Positions 13,001 through 28,000 of a stretch of 64,000 nt of DNA are shown here, in pieces; within the stretch, counting starts at the first letter, position 1; every line of letters starts with the position of its first letter. The stretch is from Elmis aenea (lineage: Eukaryota > Arthropoda > Insecta > Coleoptera > Elmidae). The stretch lies in assembly GCA_947652605.1 (NCBI GenBank), contig OX393579.1, positions 20,791,674 to 20,855,673 of the forward strand. The letters run 5' to 3'. The notes under the pieces were generated by a model. That model was given only the letters and a program-made list of their open reading frames with translations. It was not told where the DNA came from and ran no database searches. The translations under genes and the position numbers were made by a program.

Positions 13001-16000
13001 AAGTCCTATAATGCACTTTCACTGAGGGTATAACTTTTTTATTAGTAAACGAGTCACGTTTAATCTGATTTTACTGTTTATAAAATGCTAAAAGAAATCA
13101 CCTACAAACTTCTTCGTTCAGAAATCTATAATCGCTAAACTGGAGAAGAATACGACACCTCAATGGGATTCAAACAGAATTAAGTGAATCAATCAATTTC
13201 AAATGCTTTTAGTGCTACAAAGCTTTAGAAATTTGGGGTGTCGCTCTCGAAATTAAGAAACGGAAAATGAAGATGGATTACTTTTTCTTATCTCGCAACG
13301 TAATGCTGCTTTTAAAAAGTTTAGTAGATTCCGTTGTGTATCAAAAGCTTGAACAAGATAAATAATAGTAATGCCCACTTACTGAAATTAAATTTCCATA
13401 AATCGTTCGTGGGATGTCCTTCGCGCTCACCGCCGAAAACGATCATCGATGAAGGAAGTCGAGAAGCGGCATGGCTGTGTAACTGACCTGGATTCTGCTT
13501 TGTCTTTATGTTTGTCCACGTGCTTGAAACGGTATCCCATTTCCATAAATCAGACCTCTCTTGTAAATCTGTCATTCCCCCGTATATCCACATGGCGTCG
13601 TCGTGGAGAACTGCCGAGTGCTTATGACGTGCTGGCGGATACACGTCATTATTGTTACTCTTCGGCGGAGATTTGAAAATCAAATGCCACGACTCGGTTT
13701 CTAAAAGGAAAGCGCTCTTTATGTACAAAGTTTTCGGAAAGCGACAATGAAATATTCAACAGCATAAATCAAATAAATCCTTTATTACGCACGACTCACC
13801 GAAATGGAAGGCCCAGAGTTCGCCGCAGGAACCCCGCAGATCCTGGTAACCACCATAAATAAGCATAGTGCCTCTGTGGACTAGCGCCGTGTGTCCTCTT
13901 CTTCCTTTTGGTGTAGATGTACCTGCAACAATAAAGGCAACGTACCTTCAGGGACTACTCTAAATTTAAAAATGTATACAAACAACTTTTCTCGGCAAAA
14001 GTCTACTCTGGTTGCATGTGTGGAACATTTATAGCCTTTTTATTTTAGTCGAAAATTTTACACAACAACTGAATAAAACAATGCAGTGAGTTGTTTTAAA
14101 ACAAACGAAATGCCAACTTCATATCGACCTCATTCATATTCCCTTTTACTGAGGAATCCAATAACACTCGCGTATGTTGAAAACGGAATTCCTGAAAAAT
14201 TGATGTAAATTTTTGAAATTCCTTACTGTTAGCGTTATAAGACGGAACCGGCATAGTGTGTGGAGGTAAATAAGCCGGAGGTGTACCAAGAGTGCTTTTC
14301 ATCGTTGTACTAATCGTAATAAAAAGTAATGTGCTGAGGAAAACGTTATTATCTACAAAACGCAGATCTCAAATTTGTACTTTCCATTGAGAGTGGACTA
14401 CGCTTTGAACGTTTGCTATAATTTAGATTCAATAGTAATGGTAATTGAAAAATCATAAATTATTATTTCTACGATATGTAAAAAATATCTTCAATTATTT
14501 AGGTTTTTTGTGTGTTTAATTAAGTACAGCTAGTTTATTTATGTGATGTTTGGTTTTGTTTTGCAATGCCACTTTATTTAAACTTAATTAATACAATATT
14601 ATTATAATAACTTACTTGTTTTTAAAGATAAACCTAACAACCCATACATCAAAGAAATGAGAAAAAAAATCTCTTATTAACAACTACTGTTAAAGCTACG
14701 CAAAAAAGTGTCCTGATAATGTCGAAACATTTTTTAAGTATCATTTCAAATAAGTAAGTTATAAGCAAAATTTTTTGTTCATTATATTTAATCGCAAAAT
14801 TGCGTCAAGATTTTTATTAAGGAGACGTTTTCTGTAGGCTGACGAAAAAAATAGTTGACAAACGTTAAGTGTTTGCAGACGAATATAGACAAGTCGCAGT
14901 AAAATCTCTTAAATTTGTTTTATTTTGGAAGACACAAAATTGTACTTATAATTTTTTTTCCTTAAATTAAATTTTCAGTTCTTTAGTATGGTCAATAAGT
15001 TCATGTTGTAATGCAGATTGTGCCTTTTCATATGAAATTTCGAAGAGGTTTTTAAAAGTTGTAGAAAACATATCGCCTTTGAAATCTGTAAAATAGTTTC
15101 TCAATATATCTCCCATAGAGAGTACTGCGTTGCTTGTAATTTTGATATATTGTATGACGGTTTGGAAAGTGATATGTATTACTATTTTGTAGTTGTGATT
15201 TAGAGCGATAATTTTATTTGGAACGCTGATACATTATAAGTCAGATCGGATATAAAATTAGATTTCTTCTGCAGTTAAAGTTTTAATTTCAGTTCAAAAA
15301 ACTTCGTGTTCCTCTTAGAGTGTTCATTTGTTTATAAAAATTTGGTCTATAAAACAAATTAGAACACAACGCAAAAGAACAATTGCATAACTAACCAGGG
15401 AAGGTCACGATACGTTGTCCCTAGAATTTGATTAAGGCTGTGTTTATTGCATCAAGAACATCAAAACTAAATGTTTTGCAGATTCATACGTGCCACTGGC
15501 CATTTCCTTTGGAAAAATAGGGAGAAAATTGAAAATCTGAATAATAAAAGTAGTTTTTGCGATCGCGTTGGTCATAAAACCGTCAGAGACAAAATCTAAA
15601 TATTTCTATTCACCAATGCGCGCATCCTTTGCATGTAAAATGGTACAAAGTTTTTGAAAAAATCTCAAACGGTTCCGGAGAAAAACGCGAAAAACGAGGC
15701 CTTTGTAAAAACTGTTTTCTCTGTGCAAGTCGCATAGATGTAGTTATACAACTTCTCAAATCATAGCGCTTTTGCAAGGGTTTTGTTTTTGACGTTTTTC
15801 TTCGGATTCGTTTAAGATTTTTCAAAAACTTTGCACAATTTTACTTGCAAAGGATGCGCGCATTGGTCAATAGAAATATTTATATTTTGTCTCTGACAGT
15901 TTCATGGCCAACGCGATCGCAAAAATTACCTTTTTATACCAATTTTTCAGTTTTTCCCCTATTTTTTCAAAGGAAATGGCCAGGGGCGCGTATCATTCTG

Positions 16001-19000
16001 GAAAACATTTAGTTTTGATGTTCTTGATGCAATAAACACAGCCATAATCAAATTCTAGCGAAAACGTATCGTGATCCTCCATTGTAACATACACTATGCA
16101 AATTGCCACGACTTATGGCAAGCTAATACTTCTGGAGAGACGTGGATAGTCGCGCAGCACTTTGGTAAAAATAATGACAGTAGAATAAATTGCAAAATGT
16201 TTGGTTGATGTGCTCGATTTTTTAAATGCGGCGTAACGGACTATAAAAAATGTAAAATGGGCCGCGCATTTTGCATCACTGACTTAAAGAATAGACATTC
16301 AAACGATATTTTAATGCAACAAATATCTATTTAGCATTCAGTTGTGCATTTATCGGTACATAAAGCCGTCTCACAAATCTATGGTCGTTAATTTTCAACA
16401 ATTTAATGATTCACATAATATTTGTTTCACTTATAAATTTAACAAAGCTTTACGTGCTTTACTATTATAAATGAAACAATCCTGTTTTAATCAAACTAAA
16501 AGAATTAAGTATTGCTTCGTAAATAAACTTTAAGCCAGCAGTACCTTGCTTTGTTTTTTTAAACTCGGTTGTACGAAAAAATCACAATCAAAGAAATTCG
16601 CGCATTAAGCTGTCGCTCGACATGCGACAACTCGGGTAGCGAATAAATGCGCCATTAGTTTAAGGACATGACTGAGTCGACACTTGCTATCACAGTTTGC
16701 AAAAACAGTAGACGATGCGATGTGAAATTTCACTAAATTTGTGCTTGCGTTTTGCGTTGTCACGCACAATTTGTAGAATTTTATTATTTTATTGGTGTAT
16801 TACCTTCGTTTTTAGAATGGAAAAAATAAAAACACTTCTTGAGGCAACTGTTTATTCTCTATGTGCTATGCTAATTAGATTGTATGTCAACTTTTTGTAT
16901 GTTTTAGAGCATCATCATCTTTATTATTTCTTATAGACGACATATTGAATTTTTGATAAAAAGATCATTCCAAAAATTTTGAACTACACGAGTCATTTTT
17001 ATTTTGTAATTTAGCATCAAATTTTGCAACTTTGTTTCAAATCTAACCGACCACGTAGCTCTTAAGATAAGCAAGATCCCCATTATAAGTCTCTAATTAG
17101 AAAAACCTATGATTTAAAACAAAGAAATTGTTGCTGTTTTGAAATTTTAACAAACCGTTTAATATTTAGCAAATAGGATTAAAAAAATATAATCAACATT
17201 TTAAAATAAAAATGAGTCTAAAATAATTTATTTTAGTAATTAAATACGTCAAAAACGTCATTTATTTCTTGAATTATTTCATTTTCACTATGAATTTTAT
17301 CTTACAAGAGCAAATTGATATGGTTTATTCACCATTTCGTGTATTTAATTACTAATAGTAGGTAGATACTTAGCCTTGTGGATTCATTTATAACATAAGC
17401 AATAAATAAATTGGCAACCAAATCAATTTTATTATTGTTATGAACTTTACTAGCGTTTCTAAACCTGTGGAGCGCACCTCCCTTGAGGGGCGTGCAATAC
17501 CTCAAAGGAAGCGCGAAGAAAAATGGAAAATGAAGAAAAATTATTTATTGATACCACCAAAAAACATTAAATAAATTCTGTAAATAAAACAATAGAACAT
17601 AAAAAATCATTGCTATGTCAATTTGCTCTTGTAAAGTAAAATTCATTGTGGAAATGCAATAATTCAAGAAATAAATGACAAGTTTTTGACGTTAGTGAAG
17701 TGAAAAGTCAGTTTTTTTTTATTTCCACGGCACTCTATTTACTTCAATAACGATTAGTAGAAAAAATGTCGAATATCTCGAAATAAATTGGTGAAAAATC
17801 AGTCTTTCACCCGTTCAAACACAAAAGTGTCACTTTCCGCTCTTAATACACAATGTACTATTTCGCCACTAGGAACTAATGGCGGAAATAATGTCAATGT
17901 CAATGTCCATGTCAAAATCAAATTGTAAAATTTACGATGTTTTTTATCTTTAACTCATAATAAACTAAAATTGCATTAATATTTTTATCAAATAATTAAA
18001 TTTTAATGTAGCATTTTATATAAAAGCCTAAAAATGGTACAAAATTTAATATTAAATATTGTACCTATCTCGTTTGCAGATTATAATTTTATTTATGTCA
18101 ATGTCAGTGTGGTGGTGTCGCTATGGAAATGATATGATTAATTAAAACTTTATACATAATAATTGTCATTTGGTTCGTTTACATTAACGTTCGTTCTATA
18201 ATATAATTTTAATTTCGTAAAAAAAATAGCATTTACGATTCGCGATGAAACCAGTTTTTTTTTGTCCGTGAGATTTGCTTACTCGTCGCTTTGCGGCTGG
18301 TGAATAAATCTCACCTCACGAAAAAAACTGGACTTCCATCACTTGTTGTAAAATATACTATTTTGTTTTCGCTATTAAATTCTTTCTACAGATTGAAAGG
18401 GTTAATGTGGTACTATTAGTTTTATTACTTTATTCATAATAAATATATTCCCTCCCCGATATATGATCAAAGTCGTATCTAGATATCTGTAATTATCTCT
18501 TTTTTGGGTAATTGTAATAATCATTATATTTATCACAAAGTTCATCGGACAGTCGGAACAGCTTAAGAATCCAATTTGGCGCCCATAAGACACTAAAAAA
18601 TGACTATCGCTTTTCAAGAACTGAGCAGGCTGTGTCAATTCAAACAGCATCATGCGACTAAAGTCTGTTTAAACTACGAATATCAAATTTCAGATAATTC
18701 TGTTGACAATAAGGAAGCTATTAATGAAATTTACTACTGAAGTTTATCAGATTTATTAGTAAATTTCAGGCACTAGACACAATACGCACATTTTCAGTTT
18801 ATATTGTTAGTAAGTATGTAAAAACACACTACTTTACTATTAAACCATTCTTCTATCTGAAACAATTTCCGCATGTTGATATGGCGAGCCCCTCATCGTA
18901 ATTCATTACCAGCAACGAAAAGAGATAAGCACAATTTTTGCGGATTTTTGTTGCATAAACGTAGCAATATGAATACTTCCGCATTCTTTTAGAATACGAA

Positions 19001-22000
19001 ATCGCTCTTCTGAATGCAAACACCTCACTTTATATAAATGTCGCGTGGAGTATATTCCCTCTGTCAAAGCTTTATTATACATAATGAATAATTTAAAACA
19101 AGGGGAGTATAGTAGGTAATAAATAAATTTACAAAACTGAAATTTAATAATGTGTGTATGACGTTAAAAGCGGAATGAAGAATGAAGAATTAAAATTTTA
19201 AATTCGTTTAAGCAATAATAGGTTTGGGACGTGGTTATTAAACTTTGAGTTAAAATTAATTAAATAATTAAGCGGATGTAATCAAATTTCGTTCTGTTGT
19301 GGGCTAAACTGTAAAATATGTTTTATTTTTGGCAACTTGAACGTCTGTAATATTATTTTGAAATAACAATGTTATATTTAAAAATTAAAAGTATTAAGAT
19401 TTGAAATAACTTTTTGAGCACATACAGAGTGTAATACTTAATTCGCATTTTTTTTAAGCTTACACAACATTTACTTATTGTTCACATGCAACAGATAAAT
19501 AAACAAGGATTTAAAAAAAAATCGCATCCTTATTGTAGGACGTGGTGCTCGCGGGCACCCGGGTGCCCGCGAAGTATTTTGAAAGTGCCCGCCACTAACG
19601 TAAAATAACTTGTAAACCCACCACTTTCCCAATGACGCGCTCTTTCGCACTATTAGCTCTTGGAAAATTAATGAAAAGTGCCCTTTGTCATAAGCTAGCT
19701 ATTCGGGATGCCCTTCTTATCAAAAAGGTTGCCGACCCCTGTTGTAGGAGATAGACATTCAATTAAATTAGCAAAAAGTAACATATATTAGAGCTTACTT
19801 TGAAACGTTATTAAAATCTTTTATAAATTGCATGGGAAATTTGATGAATGCAAAATATGAAAGATTGCGATTTTTTTCTTTTCTTAAATACTTTTTCTAG
19901 TTTTAAAATAAAACAACTGAAAATTTGTAACTTTTAATAATTGGACACACCTTGGGGCTCCATTACCGGTAAACTGTTAACCGATTTAACCGGCCAATAT
20001 GATTACCCATTACCGAAACTACCAGTAAATTTTGACAACAAATACCGGTAATTTCCGTAATTTACAACCACTTTCTCACAGTGAAACCCACTAGTGTCGA
20101 GGCAGAAAGAACCTTTTGTTCTGCAGGGGCAGGGCAATATAAACGAAAACTTGAACACGCTTAGTGATAAGACATTAGATACGATTTGTCAACTGCATGC
20201 ACATTTTAATTCTCAGAAAGAAGTGGATCTGAATATTTAAATAAGTGTTTTGCTTAGTCCGGTTTGTGGTCTGTTGCCTTAAGAATTGATTGTTGTTTTA
20301 TTATTGTATTAAACTTATTGTTTATTTTTTATTGTTAATTATCTCTTTGAAAGAAATTATTGCAACTTAATGTTATTGTAATTATTATCTCTTTGAATGA
20401 ATATTGCTTTGTTTATTAAGAAATAATGTATATGTTTTTTGTTTTTTTGTTAATGTATTAAACTTTTATTAAAATTTTCAGGTTAGGTTGGGTCAGGCAA
20501 GGTTAGGTCAGGTTAGGTTTTACTCCTTTGCACAAACCATAAGAATATTGCTGGCTAATAAGTAGTAGTACTATCGAACGAAATTTTAAAAAAAATTACC
20601 GGTAATTTACCGTTTAACCGGTTTTTAATTAATATATTTACCGTTTACCGGTAAAAGAAAATTTCGGTATTTTTGGATGCCCGACACACACCAAAGTGAT
20701 ATTAGTTATTTTCGTTAAGGTGATTATTTAGATTAGTTTTTTCATATCGGGGCACGTATCACTGGAAGGAGAAATCAAACCATAAGAAAATCAAAGATTG
20801 ACTGCTAGTTCTTAGCTAACTAAATGTGCCATATAAAAGCTGATACTTTCAGTGTCTGTGGCAGGTCAAATTTTTGTGGTTCAAAAATTACAGATTTTTA
20901 GTTTTTAAACTAGCAAATAAAATAAATAACTAAAAAATCCAAAAATTTAATGTTTTGCTTTTGTCGAGTTACCTATTCATTTCTAAAAATTTGAATTTCG
21001 TTGTATATTAAACTCTATTACATGTAACTTTTGCTAATTTAATAAATAAAAATATTTGATTTATGTAAACAACAGTCTGTAATAGGGTCTATATAAATTC
21101 TGATAAGATTATTTTGTAAAACTATAAATCACGAAGTTATTTTAAAAAATCAAAATTTTAAAAATGTTGTTTAAAAACGGCTGCTACAATTTTTTTAAAA
21201 TTATTGTATGTCATAGGGTTTATTTATCTTTATAAAATTCTGTTTATTTAAATCTTTTGAATTTTAATTTTTGTAAAAATGTTAATATTTTTTAAGGATG
21301 CTGTCTTCTTTATAAATAATATCGTAAACACCTGTATAAAACGTCATTCTGAAAGACTTCATTTATGTCATGTTGGCAGACGTCTTTAAAAAAATGAAGT
21401 TAATTATAATAGAACGGTCTTTAAAACTTTTTATACAAAGAAATACACAAAACTTACACACACACTGTATAGTAAAAGTCATTAGGTGGCCACACCAGTT
21501 TATTTAATTAATGTTTGTTATATTATAACTAATTAATATAACAGTAATTAAAAAAAGCAACGTCAACTTCACCTGAACAAGATAACAAGTGCAGAGTTGT
21601 GTAAAGAACTGCAAAGCAAACTGGCTTATCTTCAAAAAACAAATTCACGCAGTCTGTAAAACTTTATGGATGATATTTTGTCATATGTGTAGTAGGCTGA
21701 TAACATTCAACTGTTGACAATACATTGTGTTATAAAATATACTAAAACATAAAAATATGGTAGGCCGCGATAAAACTTGCAAGGCGGCAGTTTCGCTTCC
21801 ACACAGGAAATATAAGACGACTTTGCAAATATTTAGGATCCTAATTACTTTGGAAAAGTTTTGAGGAGCTAAGCACAAAAGATCTCGGGTCACGATAAAA
21901 CAATAATTTGTCCTCACAGAACAGAACGTGTTGAAATGTATTATGAAGCGTAAGAAACTGCATTAATTCAAAGAAAAACTTTTAATAACACGACTGTAGC

Positions 22001-25000
22001 AAAAACGTACAGATTTGTTTTGAGAAACAGGAATAAACTGTTTCAATTGGATCGTGTTGACCTAAAGAAAATAGAAACAAGGGCAAGATAACATTATGAA
22101 TATATACCGACCAAATGCTGCACGCAATATGGATTTTGGAATCTATTTAAAGATCTTTACGGAACGGTGTATCCAAATGAAAGTTTTGAGGAACGGAAAT
22201 AATAAGAATTTCCGCAGTCGAATTTTCCAAATCCTGAATATTTCAACTCTTTTATCCGTTTTCTTAAAAGTTCACTTTGAATAATTAATTTAATCAAAAA
22301 TTTGAAAGTTTTTCAACGTTTCCAATTCCTTGACCTTTTCGCTTAACTGCAGTAGTCTGGTAAAGCGGTTATAAATCAGCGATATTTTTAGATTGCCGTT
22401 ACCGGTTCGTTATAAATTGTGGAAAAACTAAAATTAGCCAAGGTTTTATATCTTAAATAACTCCACTGCGATGTTGATAACAAAAGGTTTTAGATATTTC
22501 TATGCAGTCCACATACAAAATGACGATGTTCATTTGTTTAAACATCGTTTATATGTTTTTTTTTTATGGTAAACTATAAATGTTTTTTCCGACGACCACT
22601 ATGTAAAGCGAGTAATTTCGCACGACTTACTACTACTGAAAATGACAAATTGCGCATGACACCGGAAATTGTGTGCAAAGTGCACTTTGCGTGTGTAAAG
22701 TGACGATTTCCGCTACATTACACACGCTAAACGCGCTGTCAAGTTACCGTGAAGAAAATCTAACCTCACAAATGTCAAGTGTCACCAACGTCAAAAAAAT
22801 GTTATTTTCACAATTTTTTTGCAGAATTAATGATTATGTCTAAATGGTCGTCGGAAAAGCATAGTGTACAACTCGTGCTGAAAGAATATTTCAGCTTTCA
22901 GCACTAGTTGTACAATATACTATTTAACATTCGAAAACAGTCATTTTTTGTTTGCATTACAGATTTATACCGGGTAATTCAATTTGTTTTCCGACGACCA
23001 CTATGTAAAGCGAGTAATTTCGCACGACTTACTGCGACTGAAAATGACAAATTGCGCATGACACTGGAAATTGTGTGCAAAGTGCACTTTGCACACAATT
23101 TTCGCTACTTTACACACGCTAAATGCGCTGTCAAGCAAATCTAACCTCACAAGTGTCAAGTGTCACCAACGTCAAAAATATGTTATTTTCACAACTTTTT
23201 GGCAGAATTAATGATTATTTGTCTAACTGGTCGTCGGAAAAGCATAGTGTACAACACGTGCTGAAAGAATATTTCACACTCGTATGAGTGAGGCGTGTGG
23301 CTCAACTGTCATACTCGTGTGAAATATTCAACTTTCAGCACTAGTTGTACAATATACTATTTTCGCACCCCTATAACTTTGTTCTATTAAGAAATATGCC
23401 CTATAAACCTTAATTTTTTTAAATTGCATGAAATGACGTTAAAAAAATGTATACAACTTTTTCTGTATATCACATAGTATACTTTATTTTATTTATTCTG
23501 ATAGAAAATTTTATGTTAAATCCGATCATGTATTAACAAAACTAACATACATTTAACAACAGTTGCAATATACCTAATAACTTAAATGTACTAAAATGAT
23601 TTTTTTGTAAAAATGAGAACAGAAAAATGTACGGTAATATATTAATAACAAATTTTAGTCTTTAATGTGTTCCATCTGTTCACCATCTGCCTCCAAACTC
23701 AGTTGTTCTCTGTATGTAACGCCTTAAATACATACTCGCAAAAGAAATCGGCAGAAGATCTATTTTCATTTTTATTGTTGATTATGGTCAGTCTCAGGGC
23801 CGCCGCGTGCATATGAGCTGCCTTTGTGAAAACTTTTAAAAAACCGCCCTTCCCCTTCCCCCCGAATGTAAATAAAAAATATGTAACCATAAAAATTCGA
23901 GATTGTTTCCTTAAAAATTGTTCTGGTCAAGTAATAGGGATTGTACTTAAGACAAAAATCATATTTTCATCGAATGTTACCAAATGGGAAAAAACTTACA
24001 AGAAGTTATTTAATTTATTCAAAATATACATAAAAATATCTAAAAACAATCTTCATAAACTTTTTTGATATTCAAAACAATAAAGTAGATATAACACATT
24101 ATAAATATAACAAAAAAACAGTTTTTCTTTATTACCCAAAAACCGGAAATGATAAAATATTTTTGAAAACGGTTCTGAGTTTCTCTCAAAAAACCACATT
24201 TTTGGCAATTTAACCGTTTCTCTATCTTGACTACTAAGCGAGGTACATATGTAATCCCATCGAATTTGGACCACCCAGTACAAAGAGATTATGAATTTTT
24301 TTATTGTTGTACAAAATCTACGCTGAAATTCTTTTGCCGGAATTTTAATGACTCGCCTTTTCCCAGCTCAAAGGAAGATTTTTATGAATAATGAAAGTGA
24401 GGTGAGCCGAGAATGTAATATTCACATCAATATAGCAAGAACTTGATAGCGCTTTAGTAGACATAAAATTAAAAAATATATAATTACAACAAAAAACTGT
24501 ATTAAGTTCAGTTGAACAAGAACAAAGAATCTGGAATTAATATACAAAGCTTTGTCAACAATTAGACTTTGTAGCACCCACTGCGGAGAGCTTTTTCGGT
24601 ACCAGGCAGTGGCGTAGCTAGAGTTTCTGCCGCCCGGGGCGGTTCCTGAATTTGCTGCCCCTCTAAATAACCTCGAATACCGAAGTCGTAATTTTTTTTG
24701 TGAATGTGTTTAGGTCCCACAAAAGTGTTTTTGAAAGAATTATGAGGTGACATATGTCCGTACACGAATTATTAATTTATTTATAACAATTATAGTAGCA
24801 GAGCATACGCCGCTTGGAATCGATAAGGACGGACATATGGCCCTGCATTAGGTGGGAAGAGTTTAGATCTAGGCGCGCCGCCTCGGCGCGTTACTCTAAA
24901 GCTGACACCGTGTTTATAATCCGCTGCTAGGATAGGCTGCTACTTACATTTTCGTTAATTATCACACACTTAGGCCAGTCACGTAGGACCAATATTTTTA

Positions 25001-28000
25001 CCACGTACTTAAAAACCTCCCAAAAATGATTGTTTTTACATACAAGTAATGAAAAATCGTAAGTCTTTTTCTGATGCCCTGTGATTTGAAAGTTGTCTTA
25101 CCACTATTCGAAACTTTTGTACATCTCCATTTACAAATACCTACAAATAATTGGACGAACGTTATTGCTATGCGACATTTGGTTATTATAAAAAAGGAAT
25201 TATAAACCAAATGTTTGAAATAGAACGGAAGTGAAATATCCCAGTTAGAATAGAATTTAAAACTGAATGGAGTTTAATGCCCAAAATTAATTAAATGTTT
25301 CATAATTTTATTAAATGGTTGGTACCCTATCATAAATTTTATTACTTGGAATTTCTGTCGTTACAAGGGGGCGGGTTTCTAGCGCAGCCTGGTCAACTGG
25401 TCCGTTTTATTCTCTAACTTCGATAAGAATTGTTTTTTTTTATGAATTTTTATAAATTTAATAGCGCTTGTGCCGTTACTGATAATTATATCTACTGATC
25501 CTTCATTACCCCGAGATTTTCATTTTTACCCCATTTGGGTAGACCACCCGGGGTGATTAAATAAAGTAATTTCTGGAATTTCAAAATGATATTTGATATG
25601 CATGCTCCTACCAACCGGAGCTTAGTGGATAATCTCTGCTATTTATCGTTTTTCCGTGGTTTACCTTTGTAACATTTCGTTTTACTGCTGTTGGTATGTT
25701 ATATTAGCCCCCAACGTTGGTATAAATAAATAAATATTTCGGTTTTAAGGCCAGTGCAACGAAAATAAAGTGGACGTTGATTTAGTTCCTTTCATGCATT
25801 ATTTCGAGCTAACTCGAGGGTAGCTATTTACTTCCTCCATAATTTATCTAGAAGCATCCGTTAGCAGTTAGCTTTTGAATAGGAGTTTCATATAAATCTC
25901 AACAAAACGCCGCACATACGCGCGTATAACGACATAAAATTAGTTTTTATGACAAACGCCACGCGTTTTTCATTCTTTTCCGTCAAACATTGCTTGAGTG
26001 ATGTGTACGTTGACACGTTAACATTTTTTGAACAAAGAGCTATCAATTTATTACTCTGGCAGTTGAGTTAAGTACCTTTTTGTGGACGGACCTTCTTCCA
26101 GCTATTATGTTTGATTTCATAAACCCAAAGAGGTGTTTCAGACCCGGCGGAAAACCCCACTTCTCCTCCAAACACGTAGATGTTATCTTTATAGGCCACT
26201 GCTGAGTGTTCTTGAAGACATGGTAACTTGTCTCCGGAGGGTTTTAACTGCTGCCATTTTCCTGTAACTGAACCAAGACAATTTTGTCATTAGAAACAGC
26301 TGAGTGTCAGATATACTCACTAAAACAGCAAGTCTCAGAAATGAGACAACACTATCTGTGATACAGAAAATCTTTTTGAATTACATATTTATTATTAGGC
26401 AATGATTGCATCTTAACTTAAAACTTCTTTTAAATACATTCTTGATTTCCAAAAATTAAGTAAGTCTTACCAAAAAACGGACTTTTTGTTTTGTAAAGTT
26501 TACTTTCTGTAAAGAAACCGACTTAATTTGTTGTTTAAAAGTAAAAACTACATCTAGGTGTCAATAATAATAATAATGTAATAAAAAAACTACAGCATTT
26601 TTATTATTTTCCGTCATGTCATTTTGATTGTTGTTTTTATTATCCTGCAAATAATTATTTGAATGTTATCAAAGTAGCCTAACATTTTTAAAAATTTTAT
26701 ATAATGATTTAGTTTATCATAACTTACTTCTTAAATTTTGTTACTATTTATTCAAGAAGGCCCGCTTAATTTGCAAAAATAGAAAATGAGCATAATCAAT
26801 TTAATATCAGACAGAAATAAACCTCTAAATAAATATTTAAAATTCAGAAAGCTTTTAACCCGATCCATTCTTGTTATCTATCCTTAAACAAATTGTGTTT
26901 GTCTCACGCAAACGGTAAACTCCGTTGTTTTATTAAATTTGGCTAAATGTGTCAAGTGCATACGTAGTTTAATTATATACTTACTTGACTATCTGTCGGA
27001 ATATTTTATTTATTTCTTTTGATAATATGTCTAAATACATCCAAGCATTTAATTAAATGTTGATCAATAGAGATATTTCAAATAAACGGATGGATGGTTT
27101 TGATCGATTTGGAGTCTCTTTACAATAAAAATGTGTGCGGTGGCAATGTCTAAAACTGTGTTTAATAATACGGATTGCTAAAACGATAAATGTCCAATGG
27201 TTTGGAGTATAAAATATTTCCAATCACAAACATTGCCTTAGAATCTTTTTAAGCCGAATGGAATGGTTTCACTGATATTTTTTAAGTCGATTCGTTTTTG
27301 TTTCATGACAACCAACTTTATTTTTTCTTACGGGCGCAATTTTTTTTATTTGCATAATCAAAAGAAATTTTTATTCTAAATTCAATGATGTATCAAACAT
27401 GGTAGGTAGGGAAAGGTGATATACCGGGTGTAAATGAAATGTGGTACACCCCCTTTTTTTTCTTTAGTTTTGATTTTAAATAAATGAAATTTTAGACATA
27501 TGATATGTGCAAAAAACCGGACTTTTTGAGTCCTTGCACACATTTGTTTCACTTCCGGTTTCGCCTGAAATGACCCCAACTTTGTTATTTTAAATGGAAC
27601 ACCCTGTATATTTTTATATTTTTGGAAAGAGGAAGCGATTTTTGATACAACTGCACTATTTTCGTTAACTTTTATAATCTCAAAATTTTTTTCAAACAAA
27701 ATTTAGTTTTTTATTAAGAGTGCCGTGACCTGCACAAATTGATTTTTATTATGTCAACAATTGTCCAAAAAACGTTTTTGTAAATTTTAAATGACATTTA
27801 AGTTATTTTAATCGGCTTTGAAGGTTGCGGAATCGGTTTTTTGACAAAAAGTCATTTTTTTTAAATGGAACCATGCTGGTACTAGCAGTTATTTAAATGG
27901 AGCATCTTCTAACGAATCTATCGGTACCAACAACTTGTATTTTTATTAAGAATCTACTTCAAAAATTTCAAATTATTGTGAAAATTTATTAAGAGATCCT

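Larger units (their letters stand above)
19950..20690. mobile_element. Decayed hAT element rich in ACCGGTAA words
   Basis: CTCCATTACCGGTAAACTG near the left and ACCGTTTACCGGTAAAAG near the right form imperfect subterminal inverted repeats around the transposase fragment. Exact ends were not found. Confidence 0.55.

Noticed and set aside
13449..13676. 75-codon plus-strand frame
   Set aside because: Antisense shadow of kelch exon 4.
14096..14302. 68-codon minus-strand frame beginning MKSTLGTPPAYLPP
   Set aside because: Vaguely like a retroelement gag piece, but no diagnostic motif and no splice link to the kelch exons.
24872..24890. GC-rich palindrome as a cloning site or origin
   Set aside because: It contains GGCGCGCC, but no vector sequence or origin motifs surround it.
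27382..27699. 105-codon minus-strand frame
   Set aside because: Lies in one arm of a palindromic MITE and matches no protein family.
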